This document shows positions 17,972-26,390 of a stretch of 26,809 nt of DNA, one piece after another. The notes beneath the pieces were generated by a model. That model saw only the letters and a program-made list of their open reading frames with translations. It made no database searches and was not told the DNA's origin. This DNA is from Sporisorium sorghi (lineage: Eukaryota; Basidiomycota; Ustilaginomycetes; Ustilaginales; Ustilaginaceae), in assembly GCA_023212695.1 (NCBI GenBank), contig JALCCG010000108.1, positions 39,137 through 65,945 of the forward strand, in the 5' to 3' direction. The position numbers and the translations under genes were made by a program. Numbering within the stretch: the stretch's first letter is position 1; each line of letters starts with the position of its first letter.

Positions 17972-20900
17972 ATGCCGGGAAGAGTTGCTGCAGCACCTGC
18001 TCCTATTGGAACTGCAGGCGTGTCGTCTGCTGCCAGGACGGTCACCAGGACTCGTAGCGCTGCTGCTGCAACTGCTGCCACTCGAAGTGCGGTTAGCTCC
18101 TCATCCGTAGCCAAGCCGGCTCCTTCGAGGATGACGACCGCATCAGCTAGCGCACCTCGATCTGCTGCAGTCAGGTCCACTACAAGACAAGCAACAACAA
18201 CCTCGTCAGCATCATCCAGTCGATCAACCTCTTCTTCTGCTCCCTCGACTGTTGCCGTTCGTTCCACAACTACCGCTGCCTCTACCACTTCAGCTCGCTC
18301 CTCTGCAGCACCAAGTCGCGCTACAACCACAGTGAAAGCTAGATCGACAACCGCTACTACACCAGTATCCAGCTCTTCTACCGCCAAAGTGGCTCGCAGC
18401 AAGACAGCCGCCGCACCGCCAGCCAAGGCATCGGCGACAGCCACAATAGACGAGGCGTGGACTGAGGCAGAAGTGCTACAAGCGCTTGCAGCTCCTACAA
18501 CACTTCCTGTTGCTGTACCCCACTTTGTTCTCCTCCAACTCGGCACGACTGCACAAACGCTCCAGCTCGATGCAGAGCTCGACACTGGCTTCATCTTCAC
18601 TTCGCCTCCCGCCGCTCTTGCTCCTGCCCGTCGAGTCTATTTCGCAAAGCAACTCGTCAATGCCGGACTTTCACTCCTGTCCGCATTGGCCGCATCGAGC
18701 TGGTCAGCTACATCGACTGCCTCCTCTTCGCAAGTCCCCCACGTCCTCGCCGCCGTCAACACCTACCGCATTGCCGCACGTTTCCTCCTTTTACCGCGCG
18801 ACGAAGGTTCTTCAAAATCCGCGGGCAAGCAAAAGGAGCTCGAGGTCGAGACCGTCATCCTGCGCACCTGCAGCAAGCTCAAGACGATCGGTTTTGCCAA
18901 AGCTGCTCAAGCTGACTGCGATTATCTTGGACGAGTCGCCGCTTCTGTTGACAATGCCGTCGAGGACGCTGATGAGGCTCCGCGATCCATGCTGCTGCCG
19001 CCATTCCAAGTCCCTGGCAATTCAACGCCAGAGTCTTCTCCAGCGCGCATCTCGTTCCTGGTCGAGTTGCAGTCCAACAGTGCAACTTGCGCTCTAGAAT
19101 CCGCCGACTCGTCTGCGCTCGAGACCATCGTCATCGACCTCAATCACGAACACGGGCCCCTCGCTTGGCAGCTCTATGGCCGTCGCCACGACGGAGACGT
19201 ACGCATCCTCGACCGTGCCGCTTTCGCAACAGAGCGTGCCATCTCCAAAGCCTTGCAGCGACTCGACGCGCCCAACAACCAGGAACATCTTCCCTTGCGC
19301 ACGCTTGCCTTGCAATTGCTCGTCCAGGTCAGCGACATCGACCTCACCGCCTTTTGGGAGCGAGTCGCGCGAGCCGGGGGAGCGGTCCTTAAACAAGCCC
19401 AAAAGGACGGAGAGGATCTAGCCTTAGCCTACGACGCCGTCCAAGACACTTTCGAAACCATCATCGCCACCGCCAACAACCTTGCCGAACACTCCCAAGC
19501 CAAGTCCAAACTTCAAGGCGACGGATACCAGCGCTTTTGCGAATACTGGCTCAGCTTTGCCAGAAAAGCGGGGAGCTCGGTCGGAGTCGAGCGTGCCACT
19601 GCTGCCATGTCATCGACCAGCTCAATCTCGCAGCCCGCATCTGTCGAGTCTCCCATTGCAGTCGAAGATGCGGATTCGGCGGATGCAACCCCAAGGACAC
19701 CCGCTGAGCCGGCCGTTCAGACCCAGTTGAGCGACATGGACATCGCAAAGGTCTGCGCTATCCTCACAGGCAGCGTGCTCGCGCTCGACAAGGTGCTCGC
19801 CGGTACCTCGGAAGCAGATACACAAGCCAAGCTCGACGATGCAGCAAGAATCCTCGAAAAGCGAGTCGCAGCATGGCCGGTCAACAGCCCCATGTCTTCG
19901 CAGCTCAAGCTGTATCGCGTCTTGGACCAATTGCATCGTCGCAGCTGTTCCAAGCTCAGCAATCAAGGCTGCGACAGCAAGGGTCAGCCCAAACCGGACT
20001 CCACTGGCTCAGCCGACGTCGACAGACTCTCGCGCGCCTGCTTGCTGCTTCTGCGCAGCCTCTTCCAACACTCCGAGAACGATACGTCGGCAGAGTCGCC
20101 TGTCGCAGCTCCTGCAGCCAAGGCCACGCCCCCTCGAACCGCCATCCTTCCTAGCAGAGATGCCTGCCTGACCGACATTGTCTACGGCTACCGAGTGCTG
20201 GCCAACAAGCTCTTCAATGTCACCTCTCGAACTGCCCGCGATGAGGCTCTGCGAGAGTTGAAGAACTGCCACATATTGATGCAGAGCGATCTAGCACAAT
20301 CGATCCCGCCAAACGTCCGCTCAGAACAGCTGCGGCTTTTGTCTACGAGCTTCTACAACCCGGCGGGCATCCTCTACAATGCAGCCAGCTACGTCGAGGC
20401 AGCCGTCTTTCTTCAGCTCGCAGTGGATTGTGACGACGAGTCCATGCAGCTTCTTCAGTCAAACGATGATCAGCAACAGTTCGATGACGCGCTCCGCAAA
20501 CGACAGGATGCCTTCAACAAGAAGCTCGAATACACGGCAGTTGCATATCGCTTTGCCGGCAACAAAGTCGAGGCATTGCATACCTACCGTCGATTGCTCT
20601 TCTCGCACGCCTCTATCATGGCCGAGACACTCGACGGTCAAGCGAGCAGCAGCAGCATTGACGACGTCTTTAAGAGCTCCGACGTGAAAGGCATGTCCAC
20701 TTTCGTCAAGGCCGTCCTCGATCTTTCCGTGCACGAGCTCGGCTTCGACATGGACCTGCACGATCAGCAGCACAGCTTGACCAATTGGATGACTCGAGAC
20801 ACTCAGCTACTGCCTAGCGTCCGAGGTGCCATTCTTGAACATGCTCTTTCTCTGCTGGAAGTACGCTCCCACCTCTCAAACGCCGCCAGGGCCATCGCCA

Positions 20901-23900
20901 ACATCCACCACGCTCTGCTGGACATCTATGCTGCATCCGACTTTCCACTCCGTCGTGCCAGGACCTTGGCGCGAAGACTCGACATGGACGTGCTGTCCCA
21001 TGCTCTCGTACTTTCGGAGGAGGACGTTGCCAAGCTGGAAGAAGACGCACTCGCCTGTCTCGACGGCCCTTCGCTCGGGAAGGACGAAGGACTGCGTTGT
21101 TTTCAGGCACAGTATCGCTGTTCGGTGCTGCTTTCGGTCGCATTGCACGCTCGCTTGCGCCAGCCATTCGACGACCCGCAGGCGGTCTCTGCCAAGGTCG
21201 AGACGGCGTGCAAGGGGCTCTCATCGGCACTTGCTGCAATGCCAAAGGCAGCACAGCCAGCGACGCCTCTGTCTTCTCGCAACTCGCCAAAGGGGGCCGC
21301 GACGACGCCAACGGTGACCCCAGGAACCAGAGGCGTCCCTCGCAAGGCAACAGCTGCGCCAGGCAGGACCGCGACGACACGCAAGGCTCTTGCTCCACGC
21401 TCCGCCCCGTCACAACCAACTGCAACTCCGGCGAACGATCCTAAGACGCCTCCTTCGAAGAATGGCAAACCTGACTTTGATTTGACTGGTTCTGCCCAGA
21501 TCCGCCATACTCCTCAAATGATCAAGATCGCTGGACCGCGCAGGCTGGACCGTCCCGAACACTTTTGCCAGTCCTTGCTCACCTTCCATGAGGCCTTCTC
21601 TGCGCTCGCTCTTACTCGCTGCAGCGTGCAGATCCTCAAAGCCGTGCGCGCAGCAACTCGTCTTGGTGCCGAAATCATGCCTGGTCTCGAAGAGATCTTC
21701 TGCCGGGCGTCGATTGACCTCTCGAAAACTTATCTCGCTCTCGGCAAAGTCACCCGCGCGGAGACTGCCCTTCGATCGGCTACGGCCGTGCTCTCGAGGA
21801 ACTCTTCACCTGGCTCGCCTTCCAGCAAGCTGCTGCTCGTCTCGCAAGACGTACGCTTCCAATGCTTGATGGCACAGGCGCAGATTCTCGCTCAGGAGGG
21901 CGATCTTGTCGGCGCACAGGCACGCTTTGCTGAAGGTCTCAGGCTCGCAAGAACACCGAGCAAAAGCGACAAGCCTGTGTCTAGCTCACTGGAGCGCCTC
22001 CGTCAGCGCGAGAGGCAGGCGATCGCGTTCAGCGTGTGTGCGCAAGTGCAAATGGCACGCGGGGATCTGGCTGCCAGCATTGAGTCTACCACGCTCGCGC
22101 TGCGCCAGCTGATTCGACTGTCTGGCAATCTTTCGCACATTGCCAGCAAGACGCAAGAAGCGCAACAGGACCAAGCGCTAAAGGTGCAATCCGATGAACT
22201 CGCGCCGTCTAGCGATATCGTCATGGACGCGCCCGAGGAGCAGCAGAAGAACCAGCAACAGCAACAGCAGCAACAAGAGCAACAGCTTCCGAAGTTCAGC
22301 AGCGCCACCTTCTCTAGCCTCTTCTGGAGATGCTGCGGCCTTTTGCTCGACAAGTACATGCGGCTCAGTCGATTGCACAGTGTCCGTGGTTCGGCAGGAG
22401 ATGCCGAAGCCATCGCTGGAGAAGGCATTGATTTTGCCACCTCGCTGCGCTTCGCCCTGCCTCTTGCTCAGGCGCTCATCCAAAGAGGGGAACTGCGACT
22501 GCTGCTCAATCGGGCCGAACAGGGCCAAGAGGACTTGTCTCGCTGCCTCGAGGTCCTGCAGAACACGTGGGTCCCGCAAGTGGTCTCGCTTTCCTACGTC
22601 CAAGGCGACTGCCTCATGCGCATCGAGCAGCTCGGCGAGGCTCTTCGCTCCTACACGGCGGGCGAGGCCACGCTGCGCTCTCTCAGCTCCGCTTTCGTCG
22701 ATGCTGAACGCGCTCTGCCTTCGCCTCGTGCCCCGACACATCACCGCAGGAAGTCGAGCTTGACCTCGCCTGCTGCGCAGATGCGTGCGCGACTGAGCAG
22801 CAGCGGGACGGGCATGGACTTGGTGCTGCCCGAATTGCAGTCGAGGCTGTTGCAGAGGCAGGCTTGGATCTTGCATCTCATGGGCGAAGCGGTAAGAAGC
22901 GAGGAGATGATGGAGAAGGTGGCCTCGATCAGGGATGGTCTTGCCACGGTCGATGCACGGGTAGACCAGTTTGTGCTGCAGGGCAGAATCGCGCTGCGAA
23001 GAGCGCTCGACCATCTCAAGGATGATCATTTCTTCAGCATGCTGCCCGAGGCGGCCATTTCCATCCCCATGGTGCCGTCCGTCAGCGTACGAACGCTCGT
23101 CACCGCGACCGGCTCGCATCCACGAACCATCTCCGACGACACGGTCAAGACAGCGCTCGAAATGCTCACGCCTGCTGACTCGGCTTTCCGAGAAGCTCTG
23201 TCGCTCGGCTTGCTGTCGTCGCACTCGCTCACACTGCGCGAAGCGTTTGCCAGTCTCGCCCAAGTCTACACCACACAGGCGGCCCTGGGCAAGAATGTCA
23301 AGATGGCAGCCAACGCCGCTGCTGCATTGCTGGACTGGGCGTCGAGTGTCGGTGTCCGCCGCAACCTCTTGATGGCCATCTCGGCCAAGCTGCGAGGTCC
23401 GAATGCGGTTTTGGACGATCAAGAGTGGCCAAGCCTCGCTGGTATGGATCCGCAAGAGACCGCGCTCGTTCCTCGCACGCACCGTGGCCATAGCGTCGAG
23501 GAAGACGGATCGGACGAAGAGGAAGCGCTCCCGACCCGGTTGGCCAAGCTGTCGCTGAACAAGCCGACTCGCGTCTCAAAAGATCGTGCCGTGACGAAGA
23601 GCAATCTACTCTCTGCGTTCTGGCAGTCGGTACGCCTGCGTCATCAGCAAGCACAGCATGAGCCTGGCTCGGCCAAGCATCTGCTGCCTCGCAACTGGAC
23701 CGTCATTTCAATCTCAGTGCGAAGCACCGACGTAGAGAATCTGGTGCTGACGCGTCAAGAGGGTGGTGGAGGCTTGGATGGCTGCACTGCCAAGGAGGCG
23801 GTGCTGTACAGCTTGCCGATGAATCGTCGGAGCCAGAGGGACGGTACCGAAGAGGAAGAGGAGCAGCTGACGCTGAAAGCCGCGCAGGACAAGCTGGTTG

Positions 23901-25465
23901 AAATCGTGCGTCTCAGCAACGATGGCATTCATGGCGTCAAGGATGTTCAGAGCATGGAAGCGAGAAGACAGTGGTGGAGCGAAAGACACCGCCTCGACGA
24001 CGAGCTGCGCGACCTGCTTCAGGCTATTCAAGATACGTGGCTTGGCGGCTTCAAGGGTGTTTTCTCAGAGCCTACGTCGGATGCTCGAGCCCTCACAGCG
24101 CTGCGAGCGAGATTCGAAAAGATCATCCGACGTGCCTGCTTCCCCACGGCGAACAAGCGGCCGGCCAAGCTCAAGCTCGACGATGCAGTGTTTGAATGCT
24201 TCGCCGGCCTGCCAGCTGACTGCACGGACGAAGACCTGGAGGATCTGGTGCACTACGTCATGGACGCACTGCAGTTCAGCGGCTTCCAGGTGGCGGTCGA
24301 CGAGATCGACTTGGACGAGACGGCGATGGACCTGCGTGGAGCATTGGAAGAGTTCAATGGCAAGAAAGCGCAGTCGTCGCCGAACAAGACGAGCATGGCA
24401 TACGTGGCGGTCGACGAAGAGGAGCAAACGCAAGACCACCACATCTTCTTGGTGCTCGACAAGGACACGGCGGTATTCCCGTGGGAGTCGATGCCGATCC
24501 TTCGCAACCGAGCGGTGAGCCGCATCCCGTCCATGGCATTCTTGCAGGACCGAATCGAGATGGCCAAGATCTTCTGCCGCAAGCCTGATCTTCGTGCGGT
24601 AGACGACGACGACGATGAGATGGACGGGCCAGAGTTGAGTCCGTTGCAGAAGGGCAAGCAGGCAGCTCGATCGAGATCGCGCTCGCCCACCAAAGCTTCG
24701 CGGTCAGTCAAAGCACCGACGCTCGGCAGCAGCAAGAATGCAATGCCCGTCGAAGACCACGCGATGGCAGGTGCTTCCGACTCGGCCTGGCAGGTGGCGC
24801 TGCGCAACGGCAAGCTGTTCAGCCTGTCGAAGCGCAAGACGTTCTACCTGCTCAATCCGGGCGGAGATCTGGTGCAGAGCCAGGACCGCTTCGAGCCATG
24901 GCTGCAGGGACGGAGCACCACACATGGATGGAAGGGCATCGTTGGCCGCCAGCCGATCGTCGACGAGCTGCCGGATGCGCTATCGTCGTCCGACCTGGTA
25001 CTCTACTTTGGCCATGGAGGAGCCGAGCAGTTCATCCGACAGTCGAAAGTGCGCGAGCTTCAGCGCTGTGCAGTGGCGATGCTGTGGGGATGCTCTTCGG
25101 CCATGCTGCACGACAATGGCGAATTCGACGGCACGGGCACGCCACTCAACTACATGTGCGCTGGTGCGCCGGCGATGGTTGGCAACCTGTGGGACATGAC
25201 GGACCGCGAGCTCGATTCGGTCTGCGAAGGAGTGTTCGGCCGTCTGGGACTCATGGAGGCGCGAGAGCGGGCTGACGTCAAGGCGGCAGCGCGCAACATC
25301 AAGCTGGACCGCAACGGCAACCTCGAAGCGAGTCGAGCGCCGTCCGAGATGTCTTTGGCGCGCGCCGTCGCCGAGAGCCGCAACGACTGCCGCTTGCCGT
25401 ACCTCACCGGAGCTGCTACCGTTGTCTATGGCGTGCCTGTCTACTGGAACGATGGAGATCTGTAA
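17972..25465 (+). CDS. ESP1: Separase (C50 cysteine protease), very large
   Basis: Predicted 2497-residue separase, the protease that cleaves the cohesin kleisin at anaphase. The C-terminal catalytic region is clear: HIFLVLDKDTAVFPWESMP (FPWES at residues 2169-2173), then ILRNRAVSRIPSMAFLQDRI, catalytic His2348 in YFGHGGAEQ, and catalytic Cys2374 in LWGCSSAML, followed by GAPAMVGNLWDMTDRELD. Residues 1-159 are a Ser/Thr/Ala/Arg-rich tail with no acidic residue. Then comes a long helical superhelix-like part (about 170-2150) broken by a Pro/Thr/Lys-rich linker (about 1107-1165), a Gln-rich run (1424-1438) and an acidic patch. Between FPWES and His2348 lies a charged insert (about 2211-2250) with SPTK at 2238. 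The ATG at 17972 has a GCC context and is the first in frame. No intron. Activity is expected to need release from securin, which is not encoded here. Confidence 0.95.
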   Translation: MPGRVAAAPAPIGTAGVSSAARTVTRTRSAAAATAATRSAVSSSSVAKPAPSRMTTASASAPRSAAVRSTTRQATTTSSASSSRSTSSSAPSTVAVRSTTTAASTTSARSSAAPSRATTTVKARSTTATTPVSSSSTAKVARSKTAAAPPAKASATATIDEAWTEAEVLQALAAPTTLPVAVPHFVLLQLGTTAQTLQLDAELDTGFIFTSPPAALAPARRVYFAKQLVNAGLSLLSALAASSWSATSTASSSQVPHVLAAVNTYRIAARFLLLPRDEGSSKSAGKQKELEVETVILRTCSKLKTIGFAKAAQADCDYLGRVAASVDNAVEDADEAPRSMLLPPFQVPGNSTPESSPARISFLVELQSNSATCALESADSSALETIVIDLNHEHGPLAWQLYGRRHDGDVRILDRAAFATERAISKALQRLDAPNNQEHLPLRTLALQLLVQVSDIDLTAFWERVARAGGAVLKQAQKDGEDLALAYDAVQDTFETIIATANNLAEHSQAKSKLQGDGYQRFCEYWLSFARKAGSSVGVERATAAMSSTSSISQPASVESPIAVEDADSADATPRTPAEPAVQTQLSDMDIAKVCAILTGSVLALDKVLAGTSEADTQAKLDDAARILEKRVAAWPVNSPMSSQLKLYRVLDQLHRRSCSKLSNQGCDSKGQPKPDSTGSADVDRLSRACLLLLRSLFQHSENDTSAESPVAAPAAKATPPRTAILPSRDACLTDIVYGYRVLANKLFNVTSRTARDEALRELKNCHILMQSDLAQSIPPNVRSEQLRLLSTSFYNPAGILYNAASYVEAAVFLQLAVDCDDESMQLLQSNDDQQQFDDALRKRQDAFNKKLEYTAVAYRFAGNKVEALHTYRRLLFSHASIMAETLDGQASSSSIDDVFKSSDVKGMSTFVKAVLDLSVHELGFDMDLHDQQHSLTNWMTRDTQLLPSVRGAILEHALSLLEVRSHLSNAARAIANIHHALLDIYAASDFPLRRARTLARRLDMDVLSHALVLSEEDVAKLEEDALACLDGPSLGKDEGLRCFQAQYRCSVLLSVALHARLRQPFDDPQAVSAKVETACKGLSSALAAMPKAAQPATPLSSRNSPKGAATTPTVTPGTRGVPRKATAAPGRTATTRKALAPRSAPSQPTATPANDPKTPPSKNGKPDFDLTGSAQIRHTPQMIKIAGPRRLDRPEHFCQSLLTFHEAFSALALTRCSVQILKAVRAATRLGAEIMPGLEEIFCRASIDLSKTYLALGKVTRAETALRSATAVLSRNSSPGSPSSKLLLVSQDVRFQCLMAQAQILAQEGDLVGAQARFAEGLRLARTPSKSDKPVSSSLERLRQRERQAIAFSVCAQVQMARGDLAASIESTTLALRQLIRLSGNLSHIASKTQEAQQDQALKVQSDELAPSSDIVMDAPEEQQKNQQQQQQQQEQQLPKFSSATFSSLFWRCCGLLLDKYMRLSRLHSVRGSAGDAEAIAGEGIDFATSLRFALPLAQALIQRGELRLLLNRAEQGQEDLSRCLEVLQNTWVPQVVSLSYVQGDCLMRIEQLGEALRSYTAGEATLRSLSSAFVDAERALPSPRAPTHHRRKSSLTSPAAQMRARLSSSGTGMDLVLPELQSRLLQRQAWILHLMGEAVRSEEMMEKVASIRDGLATVDARVDQFVLQGRIALRRALDHLKDDHFFSMLPEAAISIPMVPSVSVRTLVTATGSHPRTISDDTVKTALEMLTPADSAFREALSLGLLSSHSLTLREAFASLAQVYTTQAALGKNVKMAANAAAALLDWASSVGVRRNLLMAISAKLRGPNAVLDDQEWPSLAGMDPQETALVPRTHRGHSVEEDGSDEEEALPTRLAKLSLNKPTRVSKDRAVTKSNLLSAFWQSVRLRHQQAQHEPGSAKHLLPRNWTVISISVRSTDVENLVLTRQEGGGGLDGCTAKEAVLYSLPMNRRSQRDGTEEEEEQLTLKAAQDKLVEIVRLSNDGIHGVKDVQSMEARRQWWSERHRLDDELRDLLQAIQDTWLGGFKGVFSEPTSDARALTALRARFEKIIRRACFPTANKRPAKLKLDDAVFECFAGLPADCTDEDLEDLVHYVMDALQFSGFQVAVDEIDLDETAMDLRGALEEFNGKKAQSSPNKTSMAYVAVDEEEQTQDHHIFLVLDKDTAVFPWESMPILRNRAVSRIPSMAFLQDRIEMAKIFCRKPDLRAVDDDDDEMDGPELSPLQKGKQAARSRSRSPTKASRSVKAPTLGSSKNAMPVEDHAMAGASDSAWQVALRNGKLFSLSKRKTFYLLNPGGDLVQSQDRFEPWLQGRSTTHGWKGIVGRQPIVDELPDALSSSDLVLYFGHGGAEQFIRQSKVRELQRCAVAMLWGCSSAMLHDNGEFDGTGTPLNYMCAGAPAMVGNLWDMTDRELDSVCEGVFGRLGLMEARERADVKAAARNIKLDRNGNLEASRAPSEMSLARAVAESRNDCRLPYLTGAATVVYGVPVYWNDGDL

Positions 25466-25609
25466 TGCTAGCAATGCGAACTAATGAACAACAAGCACAT
25501 AAGCACATTGCAATGCGGTGTTGAAGTCGCAGGCGCTGAGAGTCCGATGCTGTTGATGAGGCTGCTGATCGATTGTGACGCGCGAGAAGAAAAATGTGTG
25601 GCGATGCGG
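25466..25609. other. Spacer between ESP1 and the foldback element
   Basis: 144 bp with no visible gene. A partial copy of the 17-bp repeat (GATGCGGAA) occurs at 25603-25611, just outside the inverted arm. Confidence 0.4.
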
Positions 25610-25709
25610 AACGTGTATCACGTAGATGCGAAATTCACATAGATGTGGAATTTTGACACAATATAGCCATGTGCAGCCACTTTTTAAAAATGGACCATGA
25701 TCACTTCAA
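25610..25709 (+). repeat. Left inverted arm of the foldback element
   Basis: 100 bp, inverted partner at 26025-26124. Of the seven mismatches, five are CG versus TG or CA. Contains 17-bp units at 25618-25634 and 25635-25651. Confidence 0.9.
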
Positions 25710-26024
25710 CAGCATTTTTGTTAGTGGCACAAGTCTCAGCACAACCTATACAATGACATGGGCTTGTAGCCTGGATGTCAAAGAATGCACACATACCAAT
25801 ATCAGGCATGGTTGAGTTGCAGCCATTGCCAAAAAATGTGAAGTAAGAAAAAAGTCGATTTTGGCTGACACTGTAGCAGCACATGTTTACTTGTTTGCAT
25901 TTTTGGCTTCTTTGGATCAGTGATATACTCATATGACCATAGTAGCATACTCTCAGACATAGTATCTACGTGCCTTGAAGGTTTGAGGTTCATTGGAGGA
26001 CTTTGTACTAATGGTCAGGAGCCT

Positions 26025-26124
26025 TTGAAGTGATCATGGTCCAGTTTAAAAAAGTGGCTGCACACGGCTATATTGTGTCAAAATTCCGCATCTACGTGAA
26101 TTTCGCATCTACATGATACATGTT
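26025..26124 (-). repeat. Right inverted arm of the foldback element
   Basis: 100 bp, inverted partner of 25610-25709. Contains the pair of 17-bp units in inverted orientation at 26083-26116. Confidence 0.9.
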
Positions 26125-26200
26125 AAAGTGTGGAAAAAAATGAAACTCAAAAAATGTGTTTCAAAAATCCATTCAAAAAAATGTCTCGAGATTATGTAGT

Positions 26201-26234
26201 TCACATAGATCCGGAATTCACGTAGATGAGGAAT
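26201..26234 (+). repeat. Tandem pair of the 17-bp motif next to the transposase
   Basis: TCACATAGATCCGGAAT followed directly by TCACGTAGATGAGGAAT. The same type of pair forms the outer part of both foldback arms. It lies 157 bp upstream of the transposase start and may be a transposase binding site. Confidence 0.75.
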
Positions 26235-26236
26235 TG

Positions 26237-26299
26237 AGGGGGACTTGCCAGACTTGACATTTTTTGGCCCATTTTGACCCTGATCTGGCAAGTCCCCCT
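26237..26299. repeat. Perfect 16-bp inverted repeat (hairpin)
   Basis: AGGGGGACTTGCCAGA at 26237-26252 pairs perfectly with 26284-26299 across a 31-nt spacer. It sits between the 17-bp repeat pair and the transposase gene, so it is probably part of the element end or its promoter. Confidence 0.75.
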
Positions 26300-26390
26300 T
26301 GGAATCAGGCACAATTTCAGTCAAATTCTCATCTCACATTTCCTCCTGCCTCCATCATCATCACCACTCCAAACCACCTTCCAGCCTGCA

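Larger units (their letters stand above)
25610..26124. mobile_element. Foldback / MITE-like element with 100-bp inverted arms
   Basis: Two 100-bp arms, 25610-25709 and 26025-26124, are inverted copies of each other with 93 of 100 positions identical and no gap. They flank a 315-bp AT-rich core with no supported gene. Structure and size fit a non-autonomous foldback or MITE element. TA dinucleotides lie at 25616-25617 and 26117-26118, but the arm similarity continues outside them, so they are not convincing target-site duplications. The end of the arm carries two tandem 17-bp units that also occur beside the transposase gene to the right. Confidence 0.8.

Noticed and set aside
22178..23491. 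A 437-codon antisense open frame inside separase, with a poly-Leu run
   Set aside because: The Leu run is the reverse of the Gln-coding repeat; it is a shadow of ESP1.
25616..26118. TA dinucleotides at matching positions near both ends of the foldback element, as target-site duplication
   Set aside because: Inverted similarity continues outside the TA pair (AACGTG versus AACATG), so the TA lies inside the arms.
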